A stretch of DNA of 64,000 bases, taken from NCBI GenBank assembly GCA_049303335.1, contig JBAQNA010000022.1, positions 1-64,000 on the forward strand, written 5' to 3'. Origin of the DNA: DAIDAN01 sp049303335. GTDB taxonomy: Archaea; Aenigmatarchaeota; Aenigmatarchaeia; Aenigmatarchaeales; DAIDAN01. Below the pieces are notes generated by a model. That model was not told the DNA's origin. It saw only the letters and a list, made by a program, of their open reading frames with translations, and did not search any database. Positions 7,436 through 15,716 of the stretch are shown here, piece by piece. Position 1 is the first letter of the stretch. Every line of letters starts with the position of its first letter. The position numbers and the translations under genes were made by a program.

Positions 7436-8347
7436 ATGAAAAATCCGAATTATTGGAAAAGCCATTATGTTGTTGAAACGGATGCGGAAGAAATTGAAAG
7501 GAACATCAGGCTAACAAGCTTTAGCTCGGGCGATAAAAATTTTGGATTGGTATGTTTTGAAAAGGGCAAGCGTGCTCCTAATATTCTGATTTCACCCGGC
7601 TCGGGAGGACATTCGTATGTTTTCGCAGAACTCGGCTATCTGATGCATAAAAAGGGATACAATGTTTTTATCATGCCAAGACACGGCAGCGCTACCATTA
7701 ATGAGCTGATGCAACGACATGAAGATGCTCTTGAACATATTGCAAATAATTTTAATGAAAATATAGGAGTATTCGCCGAGGGTCTTGGAAGCTATGCAGT
7801 TTTTTATTTGGCATTAGCTCATGGCCCGATGAAAAGCATGGTGCTTCAGAACGGGCCGGCAATACTTACCGAAGATGAATTTCAGAAAGCATTTAGTGAG
7901 GGCGGCGGCGCGGCCAGAAGGCGGAAGTTAATTCTTCCTTTTGCAAAATTTTTGGCAAAAATCTTTCCGAGCCTGCCAGTGCCCATATCGCTGTATCTGG
8001 ATTACAAGGATCTCATAGACACGAAAGAGGAAAACCGGAAATTGGAAACGCGTCTGGTAAAAGAGGGTTATCTTAAAGACCCGGATTTCAACAAGTGGAA
8101 TGCATTGTCTGCGATTATGTCTCTTGTCCTGACGCCTCCGCCGAATCCTCTTTCGGAGTTAAAGACGCCCGTGATGTTTATAGTTCCCGCGAGGGGCATA
8201 TACCCGTCTTACGAAAAAGATTTATTTGGCCGGCTTCCTGCTGTCAAGAAAAAACTGGCTGAAGTCGACGGAAGCGTTTTTTGGATGGTTTCCCATCCCA
8301 AAGAGGCGGCAAAAATAATATGCAAACGGTTTGATGAAACGTTGTAA
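7436..8347 (+). CDS. Alpha/beta-hydrolase-fold protein, possibly inactive
   Basis: The 303-residue protein has hydrolase-fold landmarks: an early PNILISPGSGGHS oxyanion-type loop (about 46-58), a segment AEGLGSYAVFYLA where the nucleophile elbow belongs, and a late SHPKEA that could carry the catalytic His. The elbow lacks a normal G-x-S-x-G, so the Ser may be missing or shifted. Start: ATG 7436, with AGGTGA 11 bp upstream. It follows the ferredoxin and precedes a START-like gene. Substrate unknown. Confidence 0.65.
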   Translation: MKNPNYWKSHYVVETDAEEIERNIRLTSFSSGDKNFGLVCFEKGKRAPNILISPGSGGHSYVFAELGYLMHKKGYNVFIMPRHGSATINELMQRHEDALEHIANNFNENIGVFAEGLGSYAVFYLALAHGPMKSMVLQNGPAILTEDEFQKAFSEGGGAARRRKLILPFAKFLAKIFPSLPVPISLYLDYKDLIDTKEENRKLETRLVKEGYLKDPDFNKWNALSAIMSLVLTPPPNPLSELKTPVMFIVPARGIYPSYEKDLFGRLPAVKKKLAEVDGSVFWMVSHPKEAAKIICKRFDETL

Positions 8348-8358
8348 GGTTGCTAACT

Positions 8359-8874
8359 ATGAAATCGGATAAACCCAAAATCTACGAGCGGCATTACGAA
8401 GACAGCGCGCTGATTCCCGCAGGCGCTGCAGAGATATTCGCCTTTATAGATGATCATGCCCGCGTCATGTCGCATATGAACAAGCCGTCGTGGATGATGG
8501 GCGGCGGGCGAGGTGACATTTCGTTTGACGCCGGACACGGCCAAAAGGTCGGTTCCCATATTCGCATGAGCGGCAAGGTCTTTGGGATTACTGTTTTTGT
8601 TGATGAAGTTATCACGCGCTATGAGCCGCCTCGCATAAAAATCTGGGAGACGGTCGGGATGCCAAACCTTCTGGTCGTTGGTCATTACCGCATGAAAGTC
8701 GGGATAGAGCCGCAGGAGGATGAGTCGTTACTGCGCTTGTCCATAGACTATAATTTGCCGAAGACAAATGCTTGGCTGGGAAAACTGTTCGGCAGGTATT
8801 ACGCGAAATGGTGCGTACAGCGTGTAATCAAAGACACGCGCAGTTATTTTATAAAAAAACAAAAATTAAATTAA
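8359..8874 (+). CDS. SRPBCC/START-like ligand-binding protein
   Basis: The 171 residues fit the polyketide-cyclase/START fold. The first strand and helix (ALIPAGAAEIFAFIDDHARV) are followed by beta strands ending in RLSIDYNLP and a long C-terminal helix. Such proteins bind hydrophobic ligands. The ATG at 8359 lies 11 bp after the hydrolase stop, and the copper ATPase gene starts 1 bp after its own stop. Ligand unknown. Confidence 0.7.
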   Translation: MKSDKPKIYERHYEDSALIPAGAAEIFAFIDDHARVMSHMNKPSWMMGGGRGDISFDAGHGQKVGSHIRMSGKVFGITVFVDEVITRYEPPRIKIWETVGMPNLLVVGHYRMKVGIEPQEDESLLRLSIDYNLPKTNAWLGKLFGRYYAKWCVQRVIKDTRSYFIKKQKLN

Positions 8875-8875
8875 A

Positions 8876-11416
8876 ATGATTATTATGAAAGACCCTGTTT
8901 GCGGAATGGATGTTGGCGAGAAGGCGGTAAAGCTCGTGAAAGGCGGAAAGGCATATTATTTCTGCAGCAACAGTTGCAGGGACAAATTCTTTGGGAAGGG
9001 AAAAGATGATGAAAAAATAAATTCCAAATCAAGCCATAATGATTCCCAAACAAATACGCAAACAAAAAAATTCTCCTGCAACATAACGGGAATGCACTGC
9101 GCGAGTTGTGCCCAGAATATTGAAAAGAGACTTAAGGGTGAAGAAGGCGTGGCGAGCGCGAGCGTGAGCTATTCCGCAGGCAGGGCTTCCGCTGAGTTCG
9201 ATCCGGAAAAGACGAGCGAGCAAAAGCTTGCCGGAACGATAAACAGGATGGGTTACAAGGCTTTTTTTGCGGCTCCCGAATCCGGGGGGTTTGCGACAGA
9301 CCCTGTCTGCGGCATGCGCGTGAGCAAGGCGAACTCCATAAAAAAACAGTTTGACGGCAGGATACATTATTTCTGCAGCGAGGAATGCGTGAGAAAGTTC
9401 GAGTCCCCGGAGGAGGAATTAAAGAGCATGAAAAAGCGGGTCATGATAGCCCTTTCAGGAGTGCTGCTGCTTGCAGCGCTTCGTGTAATAGCCATGTTAA
9501 CTCTTGCTGCGGGGGCTACTCTGATATCATGGGCGCCAATCCCTTCGCTTCCCTGGTTTACATGGGGATATTGGCTGTTCATACTCACAACACCGATACA
9601 GTTCATAGGGGGTTGGACATTCTACAAGGGCGCCTATAACGCGCTCAAAAACAGGAGCCTGAACATGGACTTTCTTATTGCAATGGGCACTTTGACGGCG
9701 TGGACATTCAGCTCGTTCGTGCTTTTCTTCCCCGGAGTCCTGCCTGTGAAAGAGAGGGATGTTTATTTTGAAGTTTCAGCCGTAATTATAGCGTTCGTGC
9801 TTCTTGGAAAATTCATGGAGGACTACATAAAAAAACGCACATCCGCGGCGGTGAGAAAGCTTCTTGACCTGCGCCCGAAGACAGCGCGCGTGATGCGCGA
9901 GGGAAAAGAGGTTGAGATACTTGCAGAGGAAATCATGACAGGCGAAATCGTTGTTGTCCGCCCAGGCGAGAAAATTCCGGTGGATGGCTTGGTGATAGAA
10001 GGTGAAAGCTCCGTTGACCAGTCCGTGGTAACAGGCGAAAGCGTGCCCGTGCTAAAGAAAAAAGGCGACGAGGTAATCGGCGCAACTTTGAACAAGCATG
10101 GCATGCTGAAGTTCAAGGCAACAAAGGTCGGCTCGGAAACTACGCTAATGCAGATAGTTAAAATGGTTGAAGAGGCGCAGGCGTCGAGCGCGCCGATACA
10201 GCGGTTGGCTGACAAAGTCTCATCCTATTTTGTGCCTGCAGTAATCGCGATTGCTCTCGCTTCGTTTTTCGGATGGTGGCTTATCGGCGGAAACTTTACA
10301 ATGGCAATACTTGCGTTTGTGGCAGTCCTTATAATTTCCTGTCCCTGCGCCCTTGGAATAGCAACTCCTGCCGCGCTCATGGTGGGCGTCGGAAAAGGCG
10401 CAGAAGCAGGCATACTGATACGCGGCGGGGAATATCTTGAGCGGGCGCACAAATTGCAGACAGTTGTTTTCGACAAGACCGGAACGCTTACGAAAGGAAA
10501 GCCCGTTCTCACTGATGTGGTTGCCTATAATGTTTCTGAAAAGGGAGTCCTGCACCTTGCCGCTATCGCCGAGAAAAATTCGGAACATCCTTTGGCGGAG
10601 GCGATAGTAAACGGCGCGAAAGAAAAGGGAATAAAGATAGAGGAGGCGCAGCATTTCAAGGCAATTCCGGGAATGGGAATAGAGGCAAAGTTCGGAAAGA
10701 TAGAAATCCTTCTTGGAAACAGGAAACTGATGGCTGACAAAAAAATAAACGCGGAAAAAATCACAGGTGATATGGAAAAGCTTGAGGGTGAGGGAAAGAC
10801 CGTGATGATTCTCGCGGCGGACAATGTGATTTTGGGGCTTGTGGCTGTTGCCGACACGCTCAAGGAGCATTCTGCCGAGGCAGTGAAGGAACTTGGCGCA
10901 ATCGGTATAGAGTCCGTGATGCTCACGGGCGATAACGAGCGGACTGCAAATGCGATAGCTGAGCAGGTTGGCATAAAGCGGGTGATAGCAAATGTTCTCC
11001 CGCAGGAGAAGCTTGAAGTCATAAAAAAACTCCAAGCTGAAGGAAAGGTTGTTGCAATGGTCGGCGACGGGATAAACGACGCGCCAGCTCTTGCGCAGGC
11101 GGACATCGGGATAGCCATAGGCTCCGGAAGCGATGTGGCAAAGGAGACCGGCGGGATAATCCTGATAAAGGACGATTTGAGGGATGTTGTAAAAGGGATA
11201 AAGCTCAGCAGGCTGACAATGAAAAAAATAAAGCAGAATCTTTTTTGGGCGCTCGCTTACAACACCGCGGCGATACCGCTTGCGGCTTTCGGTTTCTTGA
11301 ATCCGATAATAGCCGCGGCCGCGATGGCGATGAGCTCGCTTACGGTTGTGATAAATTCCGCGCTCCTGAAAAGGATTAAAATGGAAAAACGGGAGCTTGC
11401 AGCGCCGGCGGCATAG
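8876..11416 (+). CDS. copA: Copper-exporting P1B-type ATPase with two YHS domains and one HMA domain
   Basis: The 846-residue pump has a YHS domain (6-40, DPVCGM ... FCSNSCRDKF), an HMA copper-binding domain (about 66-132, GMHCASC), and a second YHS domain (142-175, DPVCGM ... FCSEECVRKF). Then come the transport core with the phosphatase loop TGES (386-389), the Cu(I) transmembrane motif CPC (489-491), the phosphorylation site DKTGTLT (533-539), the HP motif SEHPLAEA and the hinge GDGINDAP (730-737). The CPC and GMxCxxC motifs mark Cu(I)/Ag(I) transport. YHS on both sides of HMA is uncommon. It is the main effector of the region. Confidence 0.93.
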   Translation: MIIMKDPVCGMDVGEKAVKLVKGGKAYYFCSNSCRDKFFGKGKDDEKINSKSSHNDSQTNTQTKKFSCNITGMHCASCAQNIEKRLKGEEGVASASVSYSAGRASAEFDPEKTSEQKLAGTINRMGYKAFFAAPESGGFATDPVCGMRVSKANSIKKQFDGRIHYFCSEECVRKFESPEEELKSMKKRVMIALSGVLLLAALRVIAMLTLAAGATLISWAPIPSLPWFTWGYWLFILTTPIQFIGGWTFYKGAYNALKNRSLNMDFLIAMGTLTAWTFSSFVLFFPGVLPVKERDVYFEVSAVIIAFVLLGKFMEDYIKKRTSAAVRKLLDLRPKTARVMREGKEVEILAEEIMTGEIVVVRPGEKIPVDGLVIEGESSVDQSVVTGESVPVLKKKGDEVIGATLNKHGMLKFKATKVGSETTLMQIVKMVEEAQASSAPIQRLADKVSSYFVPAVIAIALASFFGWWLIGGNFTMAILAFVAVLIISCPCALGIATPAALMVGVGKGAEAGILIRGGEYLERAHKLQTVVFDKTGTLTKGKPVLTDVVAYNVSEKGVLHLAAIAEKNSEHPLAEAIVNGAKEKGIKIEEAQHFKAIPGMGIEAKFGKIEILLGNRKLMADKKINAEKITGDMEKLEGEGKTVMILAADNVILGLVAVADTLKEHSAEAVKELGAIGIESVMLTGDNERTANAIAEQVGIKRVIANVLPQEKLEVIKKLQAEGKVVAMVGDGINDAPALAQADIGIAIGSGSDVAKETGGIILIKDDLRDVVKGIKLSRLTMKKIKQNLFWALAYNTAAIPLAAFGFLNPIIAAAAMAMSSLTVVINSALLKRIKMEKRELAAPAA

Positions 11417-11428
11417 GAGTGATTAAGC

Positions 11429-12214
11429 ATGGGACTCATAGAAGAATATTTCTCCGGCGTGATGGGGCATCATTATACGGCGGTAGGAATTCTTTCTTAC
11501 GGAATAATTTTTGCAGCGGCAGTTTATCTTGTCTACGAATATCTTTTGAAGAGAATCGGCTTCAGGATTGACAGCAAATTCATGCTGTCCCTTGTGCCGT
11601 TCATCATATTCGGCGGCATCACGCGGGCGCTGAAGGACACGAACTTTTATCAGGGATTCTTTTTCATGTCGCCGGGAATATACATAACAATATTTTTCAT
11701 AACGCTTTTGTCTTTGCTGCTGTCTATAGCCGCGGAAAAAAGATTCAAAAAACCTTACTGGATTTTCATGCTTGGTATAGGAGGCGCGCTTGTTTTGTTT
11801 GACATGATTCAGGTTGCTCTTATAGGGATAGAAAATTGGACAGCGGTAGTAATGATTCTTGGCTTGTTTGCAGCTTGGGCTGCTGTTTTTGCAGGCGCGC
11901 ATTTTCTGCTTCCAAAATTCAGCAAGATAAACGCGGGAATCGCATTCTCGCATGCTATGGACGCTTCGCAGAATTTTGTCGGCGTTGCCGTTTTCGGGTA
12001 CTCGGCGCAGATGCCTTTGAATTTTGCCGCGGAAAGCTTTTTCGGCTCTTGGATAATCTTTCCGATAAAAATAAGCGTTGTGCTTGCCGTGCTGCTGCTC
12101 ATAGACAAATATTCAAGCGACAAGGAATTCAACACATGGCTCAAGCTTGCGATACTGATTCTCGGCTTGCCGATGGGATTCCGCGGAATGCTCAGGGTTG
12201 GAATGGGGGTGTGA
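11429..12214 (+). CDS. DUF63-family archaeal membrane protein
   Basis: The 261-residue protein has seven or eight predicted membrane helices and the DUF63 hallmark near FGGITRALKDTNFY (about 55-68), with a second conserved part at FSHAMDASQNFVGVA (about 173-187). DUF63 is an archaeal family without known function. It starts 12 bp after copA. Confidence 0.75.
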   Translation: MGLIEEYFSGVMGHHYTAVGILSYGIIFAAAVYLVYEYLLKRIGFRIDSKFMLSLVPFIIFGGITRALKDTNFYQGFFFMSPGIYITIFFITLLSLLLSIAAEKRFKKPYWIFMLGIGGALVLFDMIQVALIGIENWTAVVMILGLFAAWAAVFAGAHFLLPKFSKINAGIAFSHAMDASQNFVGVAVFGYSAQMPLNFAAESFFGSWIIFPIKISVVLAVLLLIDKYSSDKEFNTWLKLAILILGLPMGFRGMLRVGMGV

Positions 12215-12249
12215 TTGTAAACTGCCGGCGTGCTCTATCCTTTCACCGG

Positions 12250-12351
12250 TTTCTGCTCAATCCGATAATCGCGGCCGCGGCGATGGCTTTCTCGTCAGTG
12301 TCCGTTGTCGGCAACTCCCTTCTCATGAAAAAGTGGAAACCGAGATTATGA
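12250..12351 (+). pseudogene. Fragment of a second P1B-ATPase C-terminus
   Basis: The frame reads FLLNPIIAAAAMAFSSVSVV, then GNSLLMKKWKPRL and a stop. This matches the last membrane helix of the intact pump (FLNPIIAAAAMAMSSLTVV, residues about 803-821) and its tail. Nothing else of a pump is present; the DUF63 gene occupies the space upstream. It appears to be the stub of an older copper-pump copy, or the result of DUF63 inserting into a duplicated copA end. Confidence 0.8.
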
Positions 12352-12403
12352 ACTTTTTTTTGAGTGCGCGATAGATTTAAAAAGTTTTAGGCATTCATTT
12401 AAA

Positions 12404-12781
12404 ATGATTTTTATGACTAAACCCCAGAAATTGAGAAAGATCTTGGCTGAAGCCTATAGAGAACTCGGATATGGAAACCATAAACTGGAAATATTTGGGA
12501 TCAATGGGCTGCCTGTTGCATCATTTGGAGTGAAAAGGGATGACATGCTTACTGTTTCTGGAAACATGTCTGCTTTTTATGATGATGCAAAAATAGCAGC
12601 ACGAAGATTATTGCATCAGGATGCAGAATCTGTTGCCATAGAAATTGAAGACGGAAGCAGGTATTATGCAAAAATGATCGGAGGCAATAATATTCTTGGA
12701 ATAGTTTCTGATTTGAAAAGTTTTGACGCTGTTAAGACCGTCTTGAATAAATATTCTTCGAAATTTATTGGAATCTTGTAG
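12404..12781 (+). CDS. Roadblock/LC7-like domain protein
   Basis: The 125 residues fit a Roadblock/LC7 profile: KLEIFGINGLPVASFG at the start, a middle helix with SAFYDDAKIAARRLL, and strands YYAKMIGGNNILGIVSD. Archaeal members often pair with small GTPases, but no GTPase gene is adjacent. A TATA-like TTTAAAAAG lies about 30 bp upstream. A second in-frame ATG at 12413 is possible. Confidence 0.6.
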   Translation: MIFMTKPQKLRKILAEAYRELGYGNHKLEIFGINGLPVASFGVKRDDMLTVSGNMSAFYDDAKIAARRLLHQDAESVAIEIEDGSRYYAKMIGGNNILGIVSDLKSFDAVKTVLNKYSSKFIGIL

Positions 12782-12814
12782 CATATTTAACTTCTTCTTT
12801 TACAATATTAATTT

Positions 12815-13888
12815 ATGAGAGACCCTGAATGCGTTCTCGTGCGGCTCGGAGAGATAGCGCTGAAAAGCCCGCAGGTGCAGAGAAGGATGTTTGGAATGCT
12901 TTTGGACAACGTAAAAGCCGCTTTGGATGGGATAGAATACAAAATGGAGACAAATCCGAACAGAATTTTCATCTATACGAAACAGATTGATGAAGCAATG
13001 GAACGGATAAAAAAGATTTTTGGCGTTACATCAGTATCGCCTTGCTGGACTTGCTTCTCGGGTCTGAACGACATCCGAATGATTGCTTCGGACATGGCTT
13101 CCGATGTTTTGAAAATCAGCGAGAAGAATTCTTTCGCGATTCGCGCGCACCGCGTGGGAAGGCACAAATTTTCTTCAAAAGAGATAGCTGAGGAAGCCGG
13201 CGCGGCTGTGAAGCGCGTAACCGGGGCGCGCGTAGACCTTTCAAACCCCGACAGGGAAATATTCATCGAGGCGCGCTCGCGCAAGACTTATGCATTTGTT
13301 GAAAAGATCCCTGCCGTGGGCGGAATGCCAGTCGGCGTGAGCGGAGGAATAATCTCAATAATTGAAAGTCCGAACGATGTGATAGCATCCTGGCTAATGA
13401 TGAAGCGCGGCTGCGAAATCATGGCGATAACAGATGAAGAAAACATGAAGCTTGCTCAAAAACTGAAAGATTGGGACAAGCAATTGAATATTCTAACTTA
13501 TGAAAAAAATATTTTGGAAAATTACCTGGCGAATATTCCCAGTGCGAAAAAAACATCTGCACGGAAAATCCTTTTAATAATGCTCGCTTCCCTTGTCGCG
13601 GAAAAGGAAGGCGCTCTCGGAATAAGCTCCGGAATAGCTTCAGGTGCAAACCTGGGATTTATTGGACAGGTGAATGGAACATCAAGTGTGCCCGTGTACA
13701 TGCCGCTTCTGCTTTATCCGGAAAAGGAATTGAAAGAAATTATGAAGATGATAGGGATAAAGGCAAAATCAATAAAAGAAAAACTTCAGGAGATTGATTT
13801 GGAAAAAATGAGCGCCGATATTGGAAATACTGCGGAACAAATGCTTAAATCTCTGAAAGAAGAAAATGTAGAGCATGAGGCAGGATGA
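12815..13888 (+). CDS. thiI: ThiI-like THUMP protein with an altered PP-loop
   Basis: The 357-residue protein starts like ThiI (VLVRLGEIALKSPQVQRRM), with a ferredoxin-like/THUMP part (about 5-165) that binds tRNA. ThiI makes 4-thiouridine at tRNA position 8, using a SGGxDSP PP-loop to adenylate tRNA. Here that site (about 171-190) reads SGGIISIIESPNDVIASWLM, so the motif is stretched and the Asp displaced. The later half has only one Cys, lacking the C-x2-C seen in archaeal ThiI with an iron-sulfur cluster. Activity may be changed or lost. It overlaps the next gene by 14 bp. Confidence 0.75.
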   Translation: MRDPECVLVRLGEIALKSPQVQRRMFGMLLDNVKAALDGIEYKMETNPNRIFIYTKQIDEAMERIKKIFGVTSVSPCWTCFSGLNDIRMIASDMASDVLKISEKNSFAIRAHRVGRHKFSSKEIAEEAGAAVKRVTGARVDLSNPDREIFIEARSRKTYAFVEKIPAVGGMPVGVSGGIISIIESPNDVIASWLMMKRGCEIMAITDEENMKLAQKLKDWDKQLNILTYEKNILENYLANIPSAKKTSARKILLIMLASLVAEKEGALGISSGIASGANLGFIGQVNGTSSVPVYMPLLLYPEKELKEIMKMIGIKAKSIKEKLQEIDLEKMSADIGNTAEQMLKSLKEENVEHEAG

Positions 13889-14309
13889 ATATCTAGAGAA
13901 GGGAAATGCGGAAACATCTTCTGGTTCTGAAGATGACGGACAGAAGAAAATCACAGACGAGGAAATAAAATCCGCAATATTGTCGGTGATGAAAAAGCGC
14001 ATTTCTGTCAGGTCACAGGAAGAGCTGGCTTCCCTTGTCGCAGACGAAATCAACGAAAACGTGCAGCCGCAGAAAATCAGGGTTCTCGCGCTCGAACTGC
14101 CGCAAATAGAGGTTCGCGTTCTCACGAAAAAGTCCAACCGCGAAAAGCCTTCAAACTGCCCTTCCTGCGGCAAGCTTCTGAAAGCGCTTTACGCGAAAAA
14201 CCTTCTTGACCAGAAAGTTGTCGTTGGGCTGGAGTGCGAACGCTGCCTCTACCGCGGCACCCTGAAAAGCTTCGCTCCCTTCAGGTACGAGTTCGCGATA
14301 AAGAAATAG
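13875..14309 (+). CDS. Hypothetical protein with C-terminal zinc ribbon
   Basis: The 144-residue protein has an acidic start, a helical middle (about 26-80), and a zinc ribbon C-x2-C-x(22)-C-x2-C (NCPSCGKLL ... LECERCLYRG, about 95-126). It overlaps the ThiI-like gene by 14 bp, suggesting co-translation and perhaps a shared role in tRNA or nucleic-acid work. Family not recognised. Confidence 0.6.
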   Translation: MRQDEYLEKGNAETSSGSEDDGQKKITDEEIKSAILSVMKKRISVRSQEELASLVADEINENVQPQKIRVLALELPQIEVRVLTKKSNREKPSNCPSCGKLLKALYAKNLLDQKVVVGLECERCLYRGTLKSFAPFRYEFAIKK

Positions 14310-14360
14310 AAATTTGTCAAACTTTATAAACCGCCTTTCACCTTCTTATTTGGGATAAAA

Positions 14361-14660
14361 ATGTTCGAAGCGGAAGGTAGCATCGGGATTTTTCTTTGGG
14401 GAGCCATACTCGGCTGGGTGCTGATTTTCTTCATCACAAGGAACAAGAACGACATCAAGGGCGCGGTTCTTCTCATCGGGGCGATAGGCGGAACCACGGT
14501 TTTTACGTGGCTGAACGGCGGAATATTTGACGAATATTTTCTCGGATTGTTTGCAGGCTTCGTCGCTAACATCATAGTCCGCGTGATAGGAAAGAAAATC
14601 GGAGGGAAGGCGGGTGAAGCAGTCGCGGAAGTGACCGTGTACAGAAATCTGAGAATTTAA
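14361..14660 (+). CDS. Small membrane protein, unknown
   Basis: The 99 residues contain three hydrophobic segments (about 8-25, 34-52, 58-76), with a Lys/Gly-rich end (GKKIGGKAGEAVAE). A TATA-like CTTTATAAACC lies about 40 bp upstream. No family recognised. Confidence 0.6.
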   Translation: MFEAEGSIGIFLWGAILGWVLIFFITRNKNDIKGAVLLIGAIGGTTVFTWLNGGIFDEYFLGLFAGFVANIIVRVIGKKIGGKAGEAVAEVTVYRNLRI

Positions 14661-14661
14661 A
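14655..14661 (+). promoter_or_regulatory. TATA box of tRNA-Ser
   Basis: ATTTAAA lies about 28 bp upstream of the mature tRNA 5' end at 14688. Confidence 0.5.
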
Positions 14662-14727
14662 TTCTTGACATACAATCATATTATGATGCCGTCGTAGCGA
14701 AGCTCGGCTCAACGCGCCCGCCTCGAA

Positions 14728-14790
14728 TAAGGTTTTCTTCTCGAAGAAAACCTTAAGCAAAAGAAGGAATATACAAACATATTATGAGAA
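14728..14790 (+). other. tRNA-Ser insert 1 (anticodon loop, position 37/38)
   Basis: 63 nt. It contains a perfect 12-bp hairpin (AAGGTTTTCTTC / GAAGAAAACCTT) followed by AAGCAAAAGAAGG. The site is the canonical archaeal tRNA intron position; removal by the tRNA splicing endonuclease is expected. Confidence 0.8.
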
Positions 14791-14816
14791 AGCGGGTGTG
14801 CGCAAGCACACGCAGG

Positions 14817-14918
14817 TGAGCCCTTTTCTTTTCGGTGCGAAAGTGAAAAAGAAAAGCGCTCAAGCGGAAAAGAAAAAACAAGAAAAGGGCTCTGCGAATT
14901 CGAATTCGGGAAGAAATT
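14817..14918 (+). other. tRNA-Ser insert 2 (T arm)
   Basis: About 100 nt between the two T-stem strands. It has the family hairpin (AGCCCTTTTCTTTT ... AAAAAGAAAAGCGCT), the tail CAAGCGGAAAAGAAAA and an outer stem AGCCCTTTTCTT/AAGAAAAGGGCT. A 7-nt T-loop-like TTCGAAT near the end may be an exon piece, so the stretch may be two inserts. Confidence 0.6.
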
Positions 14919-14954
14919 CCTGCCGACGGCGCCAAAAAATATAAAACGATTTTT

Positions 14955-15350
14955 ATGAAAAATAAAGTTGTTATCTGCAATAGCGCAATATTCCATAAAG
15001 ACGCGGAAAAGTGGAAAGAAAAGTTGGAAGAAGGAGGATATGAAGTCATAAAAATACCGGAGCATGATATAAATTCCCTTAAAGACTATCGGAATGGCCA
15101 TACGGAACATTACAGGAAAATCGCGGAAGCCGACATTCTGTTTGTCCTGAATCTCGAAAAGAGCGGAATCGCGAATTACATCGGTCCGAGCGTATTCGCG
15201 GAAATGGCGTTTGCAATCGGCTTGAACATAACGCTCGGGAAGAATATAGAAATTTTTTGCCTGAATCCGCTGCCGAAAAATCTTCCTTATTCGGACGAGC
15301 TGAACAAGTGGAAAGAACTTGGATGGATAAAATTCTGGAAAGAATGCTGA
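14955..15350 (+). CDS. Nucleoside 2-deoxyribosyltransferase-like protein
   Basis: The 131-residue protein has a Rossmann-like start (KVVICNSAIFHKDAEKW) and the segment YIGPSVFAEMAFAIGLN, which resembles the conserved Gly-x-x-x-Glu/Ala-helix region of this superfamily. Such enzymes cut or transfer N-glycosidic bonds of nucleosides; many archaeal members are uncharacterised. It follows tRNA-Ser by 20 bp. Substrate unknown. Confidence 0.55.
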   Translation: MKNKVVICNSAIFHKDAEKWKEKLEEGGYEVIKIPEHDINSLKDYRNGHTEHYRKIAEADILFVLNLEKSGIANYIGPSVFAEMAFAIGLNITLGKNIEIFCLNPLPKNLPYSDELNKWKELGWIKFWKEC

Positions 15351-15369
15351 TAATAATTTATTTGTCTTA

Positions 15370-15633
15370 TCAAATGCTTCTTATCTTCTTTAGAAAATCC
15401 TCGCCTTTTTTTGTCAATTTGTAATGATTTTCATATCTATTTTTTACCAAGACAGGCATCACGTCTATCAAGCCGTTCTGCCTCAATATGTTGAGCTTTT
15501 TGGAAAGCGTTCTTTCGTTTTTGCATATGTCTTTCAGCTCGCTGAACCGTTTATGCTTCGCTAATGCGTTCAAAATTTCTAGAATATAAGGCTGCCCTAC
15601 AAGCCTGATTGTTTCGATGTTGCCTTTATTCAT
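15370..15633 (-). CDS. Winged-helix transcriptional regulator
   Basis: The 87-residue protein has a single winged helix: LEILNALAKHKRFSELKDIC as the first helices, TLSKKLNILRQNGLI as recognition helix, and a wing YENHYKLTKKGEDFL. It is close to HxlR/ArsR-like one-domain regulators without visible metal ligands. The ATG at 15633 was chosen; longer frames upstream run through the operator repeats. It is divergent from the methyltransferase gene at 15717. Confidence 0.75.
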   Translation of the reverse strand: MNKGNIETIRLVGQPYILEILNALAKHKRFSELKDICKNERTLSKKLNILRQNGLIDVMPVLVKNRYENHYKLTKKGEDFLKKIRSI

Positions 15634-15635
15634 AC

Positions 15636-15686
15636 TATAGTAAGCTATAGCAATAAAGTATAATGTATCGAAAAGTATAGTAAGCT
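15636..15686. promoter_or_regulatory. Direct repeats TATAGTAAGCT in a divergent promoter region
   Basis: TATAGTAAGCT occurs at 15636-15646 and 15676-15686, exactly 40 bp apart (about four helical turns). Partial copies (AGTATAAT, AGTATAG) lie around them. They fill the space between the winged-helix regulator and the methyltransferase gene and are probably the regulator's binding sites. Confidence 0.55.
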
Positions 15687-15716
15687 TTATATTAGTATAG
15701 TTAGAAATTACTTGAT

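Larger units (their letters stand above)
14688..14934 (+). tRNA. tRNA-Ser(CGA), interrupted in the anticodon loop and T arm
   Basis: Exons assemble into a type II tRNA. Acceptor GCCGTCG (14688-14694) pairs with CGACGGC (14924-14930), with G73 and encoded CCA (14932-14934). D stem GCG/CGC; anticodon stem CCCGC (14717-14721)/GCGGG (14792-14796); anticodon CGA at 14724-14726. The variable arm is TGTGC-GCAAG-CACAC and the T stem GCAGG (14812-14816)/CCTGC (14919-14923). A 63-nt insert sits at the canonical 37/38 site. About 100 nt interrupt the T arm, where TTCGAAT occurs at 14899-14905. The exact exon edges in the T arm are unresolved and may need two inserts there. Total span is 247 nt. Confidence 0.85.
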
